NCBI GenBank assembly: GCA_017305715.1
Contig: JAFKKG010000036.1
Span: 1-64,000, forward strand
Direction: 5' to 3'
DNA length: 64,000 nucleotides
Origin: Hyphomicrobiales bacterium
Lineage (GTDB): Bacteria > Pseudomonadota > Alphaproteobacteria > Rhizobiales > Xanthobacteraceae
Every line of letters begins with the position of its first letter. Positions within the stretch are counted from its first letter, which is position 1. The notes under the pieces are model-generated. The model had not been told where the DNA came from. It searched no databases and saw nothing but the letters and a program-made list of their open reading frames with translations. Below are positions 35,308-45,999 of the stretch, in pieces. The position numbers were made by a program, and so were the translations under genes.

Positions 35308-36243
35308 TTACCGGATCGCGACCGGGTTGATCATGCTCTGCACGCCGCCCTTGAAGCGCGGTTGTCCGAGCACGAACAGGAACTCATAGGCCTTGTCCCT
35401 GGCGAGTTCGGCGGTGTCCATGTTTTCGAGGATGTAGGTCCCGTTCATCGCCAGCAGGATCTGGTGCACCTCGAACAGGTTCTTCGATTCAAACGGAAGC
35501 ACTTCGACCCCCCAGGTGTCGGCGCCGACGGCAACCACGCCTTTGCCGGTGAGGTATTTGGCGCCTTCGACTCCAAGGCCGGGCTCGCCGCTGGCGTATC
35601 GCTTGTCGTCCTTGCCGATCAGGCTGAGCCAGCCGGTATGGAAGATCACGACGTCGCCCTGGCGGATTTCGACGCCCTGTTTCCTGGCGGCCTCCTCGAT
35701 CTCCTTGACGTTGAAGGCGGTGCCTTCCTTGACCACGTCGGTGTTGTAATAGGCGGCCATGTCGAGCAGCACTCCGCGGGTCACCATCGGCGGCACCTTC
35801 TCGATGCCGAGTTTTTTCAGCCCCGTGGGATCGGCAAAATCGAGCAGCTTGTTGCCGTTATAGTAGACGTGCTCGATCCCGAGATGGCCAAGACCGTCGA
35901 GTTGGCTCCCGACGCCCACCCAGCCCTCGATGATGTCGTCATTATAGGTGGCCTTGTTGGGCCCGAGGCCCGGAATGCCGGCCTGGCCGGGTTGCACGAC
36001 CGTGATCTTGAAGCCGCGTGGCGGATAGGCCGGGGTCTTGGAGTCGACGGGAATGCCGAGCGCGTAGGTCTTGCCGGTCTTGACGAGGCCGGCCGCCTTC
36101 ACGACCAGTTCCGGCGTCATGTAATTGGCCGCGCCGATCTCGTCGTTCGGTCCCCATTTCGATTTCGTCCAGTCTTGAGCGCTTGCCGTTCCGACCGCAC
36201 CCAACAGGGCAGCCGAACAGCACAACACCAACGCGTTGCGCAT
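35308..36243 (-). CDS. Secreted cyclase-family (PF04199) metal-dependent hydrolase
   Basis: 311 residues with a signal peptide (cleavage after TASA, about residue 22). The body matches the cyclase/kynurenine-formamidase family; its metal-site region reads GSQLDGLGHLGIEH where ordinary members have a HxGTHxDxPxH pattern, so it belongs to the longer subgroup with that variant. YPPRGFKITVVQP and GDVVIFHTGW are further landmarks. Amide or lactone hydrolysis is plausible; the substrate is unknown. It stands alone with a hairpin after it. Confidence 0.8.
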   Translation of the reverse strand: MRNALVLCCSAALLGAVGTASAQDWTKSKWGPNDEIGAANYMTPELVVKAAGLVKTGKTYALGIPVDSKTPAYPPRGFKITVVQPGQAGIPGLGPNKATYNDDIIEGWVGVGSQLDGLGHLGIEHVYYNGNKLLDFADPTGLKKLGIEKVPPMVTRGVLLDMAAYYNTDVVKEGTAFNVKEIEEAARKQGVEIRQGDVVIFHTGWLSLIGKDDKRYASGEPGLGVEGAKYLTGKGVVAVGADTWGVEVLPFESKNLFEVHQILLAMNGTYILENMDTAELARDKAYEFLFVLGQPRFKGGVQSMINPVAIR

Positions 36244-36432
36244 CGCAGATCCTCCCAGAGTTGACGTTATGGTTGTTGGTAGTCAGCGCCTCAGACTAAC
36301 GCAGTCGTGCATGGCGATCTAAAAGATTTGGAAGAGAAGTGCAGCGCTGCGCTGGAAAGCCGCAGCGATCAAGGTGTGCAGTGCAAATTGATTGTTGCAG
36401 TTTTACGACAATGAGATTTGGCGCGATGGAGG

Positions 36433-37314
36433 TCAGGCGGCGATGACCTCGCCGTTTTTGTTCAGGCAGGCGGTAAAGCCCTGCAGCGCACTATATTGAT
36501 GTGCACTGCGGCGCTGGATGAACAGGGTGTCGACCCCCGATTGGGCGGCCTTGAGCTTGTGGATGTTGACGGTCTCGTTTTTTCCGACGACTGCGCGCGG
36601 CAGCAGGGTGACGCCCATGTCGGCGGCGACGCAGCCGATCATGCCGTCGAGGGTGCCGAGTTCGAACCGCGCCGCGGACGGCCAGCCGAATTCCGAGAAA
36701 ACCTGCTCCAGCCGCTGCCGGTAGGTGCAGCCGGTGCGGAACACCAGCGCGGTGGGGCCGGATTCCGGCGTGCCCGCGCGCAAGGCGGCAAGGCTGGTCC
36801 AGCGTCGCGCGGTCACCAGCACCAGTTCTTCCGTGAAGGCGATCGTCGAATGCAGTTCGGCGTGATCGATCGGACCGGCAACGAAGGCGCCATCGAGCGA
36901 TCCGTCGAGCACGGCAGCGACCAGATCCGCGGTTGGCGCGGTGCGCAGGCTCAAGCGCACCGCCGGATAGCGATGGTGAAATTCGGCGAGCAGGGGAGGC
37001 AGGCGTACCGCGGCGGTGGTTTCCATCGAGCCGATCGACAACGGTCCCTTGGGCTCGCCATCGTCGCGCGCGGCGAGCACGGCTTCGCGCGAGAGCGCGG
37101 CCATTCGCTGCGCGTAGGGCAGCAAGCGGCGGCCGGCGCCGGTCAGCGTCATGCCGCGGCTATGGCGCTCGAACAGTGCGGTGCCGATCTCGGCCTCCAG
37201 TGCTTTGACCCGCTGGGTGACATTGGATTGCACGGTATTGAGTTCGTCGGCGGCGCGGGTGATGCCGCCAAGGCGGGCCACCGTTGAAAAGGTCACGAGA
37301 TCGCTCAATTCCAT
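36433..37314 (-). CDS. LysR-family transcriptional regulator
   Basis: 293 residues. The N-terminal winged helix is at about 1-60: LVTFSTVARLGGITRAADEL, NTVQSNVTQRVKALE, LFERHSRGMTLTGAG. A periplasmic-binding-like effector domain follows. It is divergent from the two nitronate monooxygenase genes, with about 105 bases between, so it may regulate them. The co-inducer is unknown. Confidence 0.92.
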   Translation of the reverse strand: MELSDLVTFSTVARLGGITRAADELNTVQSNVTQRVKALEAEIGTALFERHSRGMTLTGAGRRLLPYAQRMAALSREAVLAARDDGEPKGPLSIGSMETTAAVRLPPLLAEFHHRYPAVRLSLRTAPTADLVAAVLDGSLDGAFVAGPIDHAELHSTIAFTEELVLVTARRWTSLAALRAGTPESGPTALVFRTGCTYRQRLEQVFSEFGWPSAARFELGTLDGMIGCVAADMGVTLLPRAVVGKNETVNIHKLKAAQSGVDTLFIQRRSAHQYSALQGFTACLNKNGEVIAA

Positions 37315-37418
37315 GGCTCGGCCTTCGTTTCATTTTAGAGATGGCAGCGTTCTGTAGTATTCATTTTTAAGAATGATAGTTCGGCCTATGCTGCTTGTCC
37401 AGATTGAGGGGGTTGGGC

Positions 37419-38402
37419 ATGTCGATCAGCACACCATTGACGTCCCTTCTGGGGATCGCGCATCCGATCCTGTCGGCGCCGATGGATGTCATCGCCGGAG
37501 CGCGGCTGACGGAAGCGGTCAGTGCGGCCGGAGGTTTTGGGATTTTGGGCGGTGGCTATGGCGACAAGGCCTGGCTCACGCAGGAGACCGCGAAGCTCAA
37601 AGGCGTATCCGCGTCTTTTGGCATCGGCTTCATCACCTGGAGTCTGGCGAAGCGGCCCGAACTGCTGGACATCGCGCTGGCGGCACGGCCCCGCGCGATC
37701 ATGCTGTCGTTCGGCGATCCAAGGCCGTTTGCGGCACGGATCAAATCGTCGGGCGCGCTGCTGATTTGTCAGGTGCAGGACGAGGCTATGGCACGACAGG
37801 CGCTCGACGCCGGCGCCGACCTCTTGATTGCGCAGGGCAGCGAGGCGGGCGGCCATGGCGCCTCCCGCACCACCATCGATATCGTGCCGGCGATCATCGA
37901 TCTCGTGGCCGGGAAAGTGCCGGTTGCCGCCGCAGGCGGCATTGGCGACGGCCGCGGGCTGGCGGCGATGATGATGCTGGGGGCTTCCGGCGTGCTGCTC
38001 GGCACGCGCTTTTACGCGAGCCAGGAATGCGACGGCGCCGAGGAGGCCAAGAAGCGCATTTGCGCCGCGACCAGCGGCAGCAGCGTCAGAAGCATCATCT
38101 TCGATCTGTCGCGCAACAATGTCTGGCCGGCGCCGTTCAACGGCCGCTGCCTGATCAACGATCAGGCCCGGCGCTGGATGGGACGCGAGATCGAACTGAT
38201 GCAGAACGTCACGGCCGTCGCGGCCGAATATGCCGCAGCCAGAGCCGCCGGCAATTTCGATATCGCCGCCGTCATCGCCGGGGAAGCGGTCGGCCTGATC
38301 CACGACATTCCGCCGGCGGCCGTGATCATCGACAGGATCGTCACCGAGGCCGACCAGTTACTGGCTGGACGGCGCAACTCTTCCGCAGCATCAAGAGCCT
38401 GA
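37419..38402 (+). CDS. Nitronate monooxygenase-family flavoprotein (first of pair)
   Basis: 327 residues, an FMN TIM barrel of the 2-nitropropane dioxygenase family. Landmarks: LTSLLGIAHPILSAPMDVIA, LIAQGSEAGGHGASRTT and VPVAAAGGIGDGRGLAAMMM for phosphate binding. GSEAGGH contains the family histidine. The C-terminal 80 residues differ from the second copy. It may oxidise alkyl nitronates such as propionate-3-nitronate, or serve as an enoyl reductase-like enzyme. The ATG at 37419 has GAGGGGG before it; a TTG at 37395 is less likely. Confidence 0.88.
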   Translation: MSISTPLTSLLGIAHPILSAPMDVIAGARLTEAVSAAGGFGILGGGYGDKAWLTQETAKLKGVSASFGIGFITWSLAKRPELLDIALAARPRAIMLSFGDPRPFAARIKSSGALLICQVQDEAMARQALDAGADLLIAQGSEAGGHGASRTTIDIVPAIIDLVAGKVPVAAAGGIGDGRGLAAMMMLGASGVLLGTRFYASQECDGAEEAKKRICAATSGSSVRSIIFDLSRNNVWPAPFNGRCLINDQARRWMGREIELMQNVTAVAAEYAAARAAGNFDIAAVIAGEAVGLIHDIPPAAVIIDRIVTEADQLLAGRRNSSAASRA

Positions 38403-38438
38403 TCCGCGCCTATCCCACTCATCCAAGCGAGCAGCACC

Positions 38439-39515
38439 ATGTGGCCAGACCGCCGACTTCTCGACCTCTTCAAGACCGAATTCCCGATCGTGCTGGCGCC
38501 GATGGCCGGCGTGATGGACCAGGAACTGGTGATCGCAGCGGCCCAGGGCGGCGCGCTGGGTTCGCTGCCGTGCGCGATGATCACGGCCGAGAAGGCGCGC
38601 GAGCAGATCGGCATCGCCCGCCAGCGCGTCTCGGCGCCGATCAACCTCAACTTCTTCTGCCACACGCCGGTCGCAGCCGATCCCGCGCGCGAGGCCGGGT
38701 GGAAGGCGCGACTCGCGCCCTATTTCAACGAGTTGGGCCTTGATCCGGCGGCGCCCGTCACTGCCGCCAACCGCGCGCCGTTCGATGAAGCAATGTGTGC
38801 TCTGGTCGAGGAGATGAAGCCGGAAGTGGTCAGCTTCCATTTCGGCCTGCCGGACAAGGCGCTGGTGAAGCGCGTCAAGGCGGCGGGCGCCATCGTGATG
38901 TCGTCGGCGACAACAGTGAAGGAGGCGATCTGGCTCGAGGAGAACGGCGCAGACGTGATCATCGCGCAAGGGGCGGAAGCCGGGGGCCATCGCGGCATGT
39001 TCCTGACCGAGAATATTACCGAGCAGCCCGGCACGTTTGCGCTGGTGCCGCAGGTCGTCGATGCCGTGAAGGTGCCGGTGATTGCAGCCGGTGGCATCGC
39101 CGACGGGCGCGGCATCGCGGCGGCCTTTGCGCTGGGGGCTTCGGGGGTGCAGATCGGCACCGCCTATCTGCGCTGTCCGGAATCGAAGGTCATCGCGCCG
39201 GCGCGCGTCGCGCTGGCGCAGGCGCATGATGATTCCACCGTCATCACCAATGTCATGACCGGGCGGCCGGCGCGCGGTGTCGCCAACCGTGTGATGCGCG
39301 AGGTCGGACCGATTTCGCCGGACGCGCCGGCATTTCCGCACGCGGCCACCTCGCTCGCCCCGCTGAAGGCGGCCGCCGAAAAACACGGCAAGGTCGATTT
39401 CACCAATTTGTGGGCCGGGCAGGCGGTGCGGATGGGGCGCGAGATGCCGGCTGCCGAGCTGACGCGGGCGCTGGCGGGGGCGGCGCTGGCGCGGCTGAGT
39501 TCGCTGGCCGGCTAA
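38439..39515 (+). CDS. Nitronate monooxygenase-family flavoprotein (second of pair)
   Basis: 358 residues, class I-like nitronate monooxygenase. It has FPIVLAPMAGVMDQELVIAA, INLNFFCHTPV, IIAQGAEAGGHRGMFL with the catalytic-type histidine, and VPVIAAGGIADGRGIAAAFA. NVMTGRPARGVANRVMRE near 290 is characteristic of class I enzymes. It follows the first copy by 36 bases and is similar in fold but not a recent duplicate. Its TAA stop overlaps the TAG of the 54-residue gene on the other strand. Confidence 0.92.
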   Translation: MWPDRRLLDLFKTEFPIVLAPMAGVMDQELVIAAAQGGALGSLPCAMITAEKAREQIGIARQRVSAPINLNFFCHTPVAADPAREAGWKARLAPYFNELGLDPAAPVTAANRAPFDEAMCALVEEMKPEVVSFHFGLPDKALVKRVKAAGAIVMSSATTVKEAIWLEENGADVIIAQGAEAGGHRGMFLTENITEQPGTFALVPQVVDAVKVPVIAAGGIADGRGIAAAFALGASGVQIGTAYLRCPESKVIAPARVALAQAHDDSTVITNVMTGRPARGVANRVMREVGPISPDAPAFPHAATSLAPLKAAAEKHGKVDFTNLWAGQAVRMGREMPAAELTRALAGAALARLSSLAG

Positions 39516-39676
39516 TGCGCCGGCTCGTTGCGCTTGACGTCGAGATGCTCGACGGCGAGCGATCGATAATGCGCCGCCATTTCCTTGTAGTGTCGTCGCG
39601 AGATCGGATCGGTGGCGCTTTCTGCGCGCCGCTCGAACATCTCAGCCTTTTCCTGCAGTGCTTTCGCTTTGGACAT
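39512..39676 (-). CDS. Small hypothetical protein, 54 residues
   Basis: A short gene read from the ATG at 39676, preceded by GAGGCAACACC. The product starts MSKAKALQEKAEMFERRAES and ends LDVKRNEPAH. It is a charged helical protein with HYKEMAAHYRSLA in the middle. No known domain is recognised. The good ribosome-binding site and coding-like composition support it. The last bases overlap the stop of the nitronate monooxygenase. Confidence 0.65.
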   Translation of the reverse strand: MSKAKALQEKAEMFERRAESATDPISRRHYKEMAAHYRSLAVEHLDVKRNEPAH

Positions 39677-39694
39677 GGTGTTGCCTCACATTCG

Positions 39695-39805
39695 TCAGGC
39701 CAGACACGCCAGATATAGGATCGCGACGCCGAGCACGCCACCGATCGACCAGAGAGCGGGATCCCAACTTTCCGTTACGGACCTGTTATTTTCTGTTGTC
39801 CACAT
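39695..39805 (-). CDS. Very small membrane protein, 36 residues
   Basis: From the ATG at 39805, directly preceded by TTGGAGGCCGTGCC (a near-perfect GGAGG site at the right distance). The product has a polar start MWTTENNRSVTESWDPALW followed by one hydrophobic helix, SIGGVLGVAILYLACLA, reaching the C-terminus. It lies 18 bases upstream of the 54-residue gene, so the two are probably cotranscribed. Function unknown. Confidence 0.6.
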   Translation of the reverse strand: MWTTENNRSVTESWDPALWSIGGVLGVAILYLACLA

Positions 39806-40077
39806 GGCACGGCCTCCAAGTTTGTTAACGAATTGGACGCCTCGACTGTTTCAAAACGACTGCGTCGGTCCCCGAAAATGGTTTCGTCGGCTGCTTTTGC
39901 CCCGGGAAGCCCGGCCCCCGGCGCGTACCGCGCGATGAGAGCCCATTTGAGGGGCATTTTCCCCGTTTGGCGGTAATCGGAGCCTGAAATGGCGGGGCGG
40001 CGGCTTCCCGTGGTTGCGGCGCAAAACCGGGCTCTGCTATACGGCAGGTGCGATCCCCCGTTCGAGGCCCTATATTA

Positions 40078-40365
40078 ATGTCCGTTGATGCCGCCACCGT
40101 TCGCCGCATCGCGCATCTGGCGCGCATTGCGGTTTCCGAGGCCGAGGTTCCCCATCTGCAGGGCGAACTGAATGCCATGCTGGCTTTCGTGGAGCAGCTC
40201 TCGGAAGTGAACGTCGACGGCATCGAACCGATGACGTCGGTGACCCCGATGGACATGAAGAAGCGCCAGGACGTGGTCAATGACGGCGAGATCGCCGATG
40301 ACGTGGTCAAAAATTCGCCGGACACGGTGAACCGTTTCTTTTTGGTGCCGAAGGTCGTCGAGTAA
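40078..40365 (+). CDS. gatC: Asp/Glu-tRNA amidotransferase subunit C
   Basis: 95 residues, the normal GatC length. [35 protein letters not shown] and PMTSVTPM are diagnostic. GatC wraps around GatA and stabilises the GatCAB complex that converts Glu-tRNA-Gln and Asp-tRNA-Asn to the amidated forms. The ATG at 40078 is the first plausible start. A 70-residue gene sits between it and gatA. Confidence 0.96.
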   Translation: MSVDAATVRRIAHLARIAVSEAEVPHLQGELNAMLAFVEQLSEVNVDGIEPMTSVTPMDMKKRQDVVNDGEIADDVVKNSPDTVNRFFLVPKVVE

Positions 40366-40376
40366 GGAAGTCCGCG

Positions 40377-40585
40377 ATGTGCATGCTCTGCGACGATGAA
40401 AAGGCCTATGCGGCCTACATGAACTACCTCGACGCGATGGAGCGCCAGGGCAAGGTCGCCGACCCCGACAAGGCGATGGATGCCGTACTCGACGCGCTCG
40501 AGGCGTCCGAACTGACGCGACCCAGGCAAGACGATCCCGCCAACGACAAGACCCTGTCCCCGTTCTTCTGCAGCCCGATCAATAA

Positions 40586-40589
<4 letters not shown>
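40377..40589 (+). CDS. Unknown 70-residue protein between gatC and gatA
   Basis: It begins [20 protein letters not shown] with a CxxC pair (Cys2, Cys5) and contains a helix around [17 protein letters not shown]. It ends [10 protein letters not shown] with a third cysteine. It starts 11 bases after gatC and its TGA overlaps the gatA ATG (ATGA), so it is tightly built into the operon. AAGGAAGTCCGCG precedes the ATG. No domain is recognised; metal binding through the cysteines is only a guess. Confidence 0.75.
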
Positions 40590-42061
<1,472 letters not shown>

Positions 42062-42063
42062 AA

Positions 42064-42348
42064 ATGAGCGACTTCCGCGCCAGTCTGTCGGGGACCTCTC
42101 CGGCGCCCGGCCTGGAACCGCCGCTGGCCGCCTTGTGGTGGGCGGCCAAGGGCCAATGGGACGAGGCGCACAGGATCGTCCAGGACGAAGGCACGGCTAA
42201 TGCCGCCTGGGTGCATGCCTATTTGCACCGCGTCGAAGGCGATCTCGGCAACGCCGGCTATTGGTACCGGCAGGCCGGCCAGCCGGTCGCCAAGGATTCT
42301 CTGGAGGCCGAATGGGAGCGGATCGTGTCCGCGCTGTTGCCGCATTAA
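42064..42348 (+). CDS. Unknown 94-residue protein downstream of gatA
   Basis: Starts MSDFRASLSGTSPAPGLEPP, two bases after the gatA stop; a GTG at 42052 would overlap gatA. It contains AALWWAAKGQWDEAHRIVQD and WVHAYLHRVEGDLGNAGYWY, resembling a tetratricopeptide-like helical pair. It ends at IVSALLPH. No catalytic motif is seen. Its position suggests it is expressed with gatA. Confidence 0.75.
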   Translation: MSDFRASLSGTSPAPGLEPPLAALWWAAKGQWDEAHRIVQDEGTANAAWVHAYLHRVEGDLGNAGYWYRQAGQPVAKDSLEAEWERIVSALLPH

Positions 42349-42444
42349 CCCTGTTTAGGCGCAGCCCCCTGGGCCATGCCGGCGCCACCTTTGACCATGA
42401 TAGAACTGACGGGACCGGGTGGGGGCCTGCGATGGGAAATTTGC

Positions 42445-43842
42445 GTGCCAGCGTTGAATAAGCGGACGGGAATTCTGGCCGGATTGGCCATCGCGTTCGC
42501 AGGCGTACTTGCGGGATGCGCGTCGGTCTACAATCTGCCAGGCAACGCTCCGCTGGGCGCGTCGGTCGCCGACAATAATTTTGGCCGCGAAGTACCGAGC
42601 TACGACGATGACATGCTGCTGGCGCTGTCCTTTTCCGGCGGCGGTACGCGTGCGGCGGCGTTCTCGTTCGGCGTGCTGGGCGAACTCGATCGATCCCGTG
42701 CCGGGTCCAATCAGGCGAAATCGCTTCTCGACCACGTCGATTTCGTTTCCGGTGTATCCGGAGGATCGGTGACGGCGGCCTATTTCGGCCTGAAGAAGCG
42801 CGCGGCCCTCGACGACTTCCGCGAACGGTTTCTGCTGCGCAATGCCGAGGAGGGGCTGAACACCCAGCTTTCGCTCGGCAATATCGGTCGCGCGTTCGGC
42901 GGCGGCGTCAATGACAGCCAGTTTACCGAATGGCTCGACCGCAACCTGTTCGACGGCGCGCGATTCGAGACGTTTCGTGAGGATCGGCGGCCGCGGGTCT
43001 GGATCAACGCTTCGGACATTTATAACCGGACGCCATTCGTATTCGGAAAGACCAACTTCGACGCACTGTGCAGCGACATCAGGCCCTATCGCGTGGCCGA
43101 AGCGGTCGCGGCCTCGGCCGCGGTGCCGCTGGCGTTTGCGCCGATCGTGCTGGAGACCTATCCAGGCGGCTGCGCAGCGCAAATGCCGGCATGGATCGAG
43201 CGTGCCAGACGCGACCCGAATGCGCAGCCTATGCTGAAATCATTCGCTGAAGCCAACGCACGGTATCGCGACGGCTCGATGCGTTATGTAAAGCTGCTCG
43301 ATGGCGGCCTCGTCGATAATTTCGGGTTGTCCGGCTTCTCGATCGGGCTGTTGGCCGCACAGCGTCCGTTTGAACCGATGACCGAGCGGCAGGCGGTGAA
43401 GGTGCGACGCATCCTGTTCCTGGTCGTCGACGCCGGGCGCGGCATCTCGGGCGACTTCGCACAGCGGCTCGAAGGGCCGAGCGGCGTGGAACTGGTGTCG
43501 GCCGCGGCCGACACCGCGATCGATTCCAGCGTCCGGGCGAGCTATGCGGCGTTCACGGCGCTGGCGAACGACTGGGCCGGCAAGGTCAAGCGCTGGCGAT
43601 GCGGATTGTCGGCAGCCGAGCGCTCGCGTCTTGGTGCCGGCGCCAACTGGCGCTGCGGCGACGTCAGCTTCGCTGTCGACCGCGTGAGTTTCGACCAGCT
43701 CGGTCCGGCACGCGCCGGTATCCTCAATGCCATTCCGACGCGTTTTTCGCTGCCGGCCGACCAGGTCGATCTCCTGATCGAGAGCGGGGCCGATGCCCTG
43801 CGCCAGAGCAAGCCTTATCAGGCATTTCGTCGCGGACTGTGA
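42445..43842 (+). CDS. Patatin-like phospholipase lipoprotein
   Basis: About 465 residues. A lipoprotein signal ends in the lipobox LAGC (Cys25). The patatin catalytic dyad is Ser105 in GVSGGS and Asp286 in LLDGGLVDNFG, with SFSGGGTRAAAFSFGVL forming the oxyanion loop. It should be a membrane-anchored serine acylhydrolase. I chose GTG at 42445 because it gives a standard-length signal peptide, with GATGGGAAA just upstream; ATG at 42397 or 42376 would add an unlikely 16-23-residue extension. It separates gatA from gatB. Confidence 0.87.
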   Translation: MPALNKRTGILAGLAIAFAGVLAGCASVYNLPGNAPLGASVADNNFGREVPSYDDDMLLALSFSGGGTRAAAFSFGVLGELDRSRAGSNQAKSLLDHVDFVSGVSGGSVTAAYFGLKKRAALDDFRERFLLRNAEEGLNTQLSLGNIGRAFGGGVNDSQFTEWLDRNLFDGARFETFREDRRPRVWINASDIYNRTPFVFGKTNFDALCSDIRPYRVAEAVAASAAVPLAFAPIVLETYPGGCAAQMPAWIERARRDPNAQPMLKSFAEANARYRDGSMRYVKLLDGGLVDNFGLSGFSIGLLAAQRPFEPMTERQAVKVRRILFLVVDAGRGISGDFAQRLEGPSGVELVSAAADTAIDSSVRASYAAFTALANDWAGKVKRWRCGLSAAERSRLGAGANWRCGDVSFAVDRVSFDQLGPARAGILNAIPTRFSLPADQVDLLIESGADALRQSKPYQAFRRGL

Positions 43843-43946
43843 CCACCGGAACGCTCATTTCTCCGGCTTGACTGCCGCCATTCATTGCGCGAAGCCCAAG
43901 CCTTCCTGATATATGTAGCTCCATCCTTGTTTTGGAATTGGTATCC

Positions 43947-45431
43947 ATGAACGCGTCAGTCAAACCGGCCAAACTGATCAAGGGCGCCACCGGCGATTGG
44001 GAAATGGTGATTGGGCTCGAAGTCCACGCCCAGGTCACCTCGCAATCAAAGCTGTTCTCGGGCGCCTCGACCGAATTCGGCGGCGAGCCGAACACCCATG
44101 TCTCGCTGGTCGATGCCGCGATGCCGGGCATGCTGCCTGTGATCAACGAGGAGTGCGTGCGGCAGGCGGTGCGGACCGGGCTTGGCCTGAACGCGCAGAT
44201 CAATCTGCGTTCGGTGTTCGACCGCAAGAACTATTTCTATCCGGATTCGCCGCAGGGCTATCAGATCAGCCAGTACAAATCGCCGGTCGTGGGCGAGGGC
44301 GTGGTCGAGATCGAACTCGATGGCGGCCATAGCGTCTCAATCGGGATCGAACGGCTGCATCTGGAGCAGGACGCCGGCAAATTGCTGCACGACCAGAGCC
44401 CGACCATGTCCTATGTCGACCTCAACCGGTGCGGCGTGGCGCTGATGGAGATCGTGTCAAAACCCGATATCCGCGATGCCGAGCAGGCCAAGGCCTATGT
44501 GACCAAGCTGCGTTCGATCCTGCGCTATCTCGGCACCTGCGACGGCGACATGGAGAAGGGCTCGCTCCGCGCCGACGTCAACGTCTCCGTGCGCAAGCCC
44601 GGCGGGCCGCTCGGCACCCGCTGCGAGATCAAGAACATGAACTCGATCAACTTCATCGGCCAGGCGATCGAGTATGAAGCCCGGCGTCAGGTCGAAATCC
44701 TGGAGGATGGCGGCGTCATCGATCAGGAAACGCGCCTCTACGACCCCAACAAGGGTGAAACGCGCTCGATGCGCTCCAAGGAGGAGGCGCACGACTACCG
44801 TTACTTCCCCGATCCCGATCTGCTGCCGCTCGAGTTCAGCGAAGCCTATGTCGCCGGCCTGAGGGCGGACCTGCCGGAATTGCCGGACCAGAAGAAGGCC
44901 CGTTTCATCGAGAGCTTCGGACTGTCGCCCTATGACGCCAGCGTGCTGGTGGCCGAACGCGAAAGCGCGGACTTCTACGAGACCGTGCTGGCCGGGCTCG
45001 CCGACAAGGCGCGTGACGGCAAGCTCGCCGCCAACTGGGTGATCAACGAACTGTTCGGACGCCTCAACAAGGAAGGCCGCGGCATTACGGACTCGCCGGT
45101 GTCGGCGCTACAGCTCGCGGCGATCGTCGACCTGATCGGCGAGGGCACGATCTCCGGAAAGATCGCAAAGGACCTGTTCGAGATCGTCTGGCAGGAAGGC
45201 GGCGACCCCCGCGCACTGGTCGAGACGCGCGGCATGAAGCAGGTCACCGACCTCGGCGCGATCGAGAAGGTGGTCGACGAGATCATCGCGGCCAATCCGG
45301 ACAAGGTCGCGCAAGCGAAAGCCAGGCCGCAACTCGCCGGCTGGTTCGTCGGCCAGGTGATGAAGTCATCCGGCGGCAAGGCCAATCCGCAAGCCGTCAA
45401 CGATCTGCTGAAAGCGAAGCTCGGCATCTGA
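43947..45431 (+). CDS. gatB: Asp/Glu-tRNA amidotransferase subunit B
   Basis: 494 residues. GatB kinase-like domain: [70 protein letters not shown]. The helical and YqeY domains finish the protein ([20 protein letters not shown]). It phosphorylates the mischarged tRNA and transfers ammonia. The ATG is at 43947. A strong hairpin terminator follows at once. Confidence 0.97.
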   Translation: MNASVKPAKLIKGATGDWEMVIGLEVHAQVTSQSKLFSGASTEFGGEPNTHVSLVDAAMPGMLPVINEECVRQAVRTGLGLNAQINLRSVFDRKNYFYPDSPQGYQISQYKSPVVGEGVVEIELDGGHSVSIGIERLHLEQDAGKLLHDQSPTMSYVDLNRCGVALMEIVSKPDIRDAEQAKAYVTKLRSILRYLGTCDGDMEKGSLRADVNVSVRKPGGPLGTRCEIKNMNSINFIGQAIEYEARRQVEILEDGGVIDQETRLYDPNKGETRSMRSKEEAHDYRYFPDPDLLPLEFSEAYVAGLRADLPELPDQKKARFIESFGLSPYDASVLVAERESADFYETVLAGLADKARDGKLAANWVINELFGRLNKEGRGITDSPVSALQLAAIVDLIGEGTISGKIAKDLFEIVWQEGGDPRALVETRGMKQVTDLGAIEKVVDEIIAANPDKVAQAKARPQLAGWFVGQVMKSSGGKANPQAVNDLLKAKLGI

Positions 45432-45432
45432 C

Positions 45433-45454
45433 GCGTCCCGTAACGGGACGCTTT
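45433..45454 (+). terminator. Terminator of gatB
   Basis: GCGTCCCG, TAA, CGGGACGC followed by TTT: a perfect eight-base stem one base beyond the gatB stop codon. Confidence 0.85.
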
Positions 45455-45999
45455 CGATGTCGTCAGAGTGTCCGGTCGGCGCACGCACGCGTGCATCGAT
45501 CGCGTATCGCGGATCGAAAAATCATCGTCACGACGGACGGCGGGGGCTGCGAATCGGTCGCAACGATTCGTTCAGAAATTCAGTTTTGGCGAGCGCCGAT
45601 GAGACGCCAACGCTGTGACCATGAAAATAATTTTATTGCCAAAGTTTGCGACTCAGAGTCCACGCAACCGGCTTTCGCCGGGTTGAAGCGAGTCGCGACG
45701 GTGCCGCCGAGGGATGGGTGACGGCGCGCGTGAATCGCGAAAACATCTATAGCGATAGTGTTTCCTTCAATATTGACAAACGCCGATGTCGGCCGTTGCT
45801 GCACTTTTTGCATCGCTGCGCAAACGCGTGGCGATGTTGCCGATGACAGCGCGTCGCGCGCCCTCCCTCGGCGGCGTCAACACTTCCTTAAGCGAGAAGC
45901 TGTTTTTTTGAATGTGTTGGTGTATTCGGGATGTAGTGCATCTCGATTCCCGAGTGCACGCAGCGAACTAAGCCATCTCACTTACATTAGGAGGGCAAC
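45455..45999 (+). other. Gene-free leader region before the lysine-rich peptide gene
   Basis: About 545 bases without a recognisable gene, noticeably less G+C-rich in places. It holds a branched hairpin at 45648-45696 and a TTGACA at 45773-45778 that could be a -35 element. Small open frames here have no ribosome-binding site and no coding character. Confidence 0.5.
45648..45696 (+). ncRNA. Candidate structured RNA element
   Basis: GCGACTC (45648-45654) pairs with GAGTCGC (45690-45696). Inside, CAACCGGC (45665-45672) pairs with GCCGGGTTG (45677-45685) with one bulged base and a TTTC loop. It may be part of a small RNA or of the leader of the peptide gene downstream. No known family is recognised. 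Confidence 0.3.

Noticed and set aside
45646-45846. A 66-codon frame in the leader of the lysine-rich gene
   Set aside because: It crosses the branched hairpin, lacks a ribosome-binding site and has no coding-like composition.
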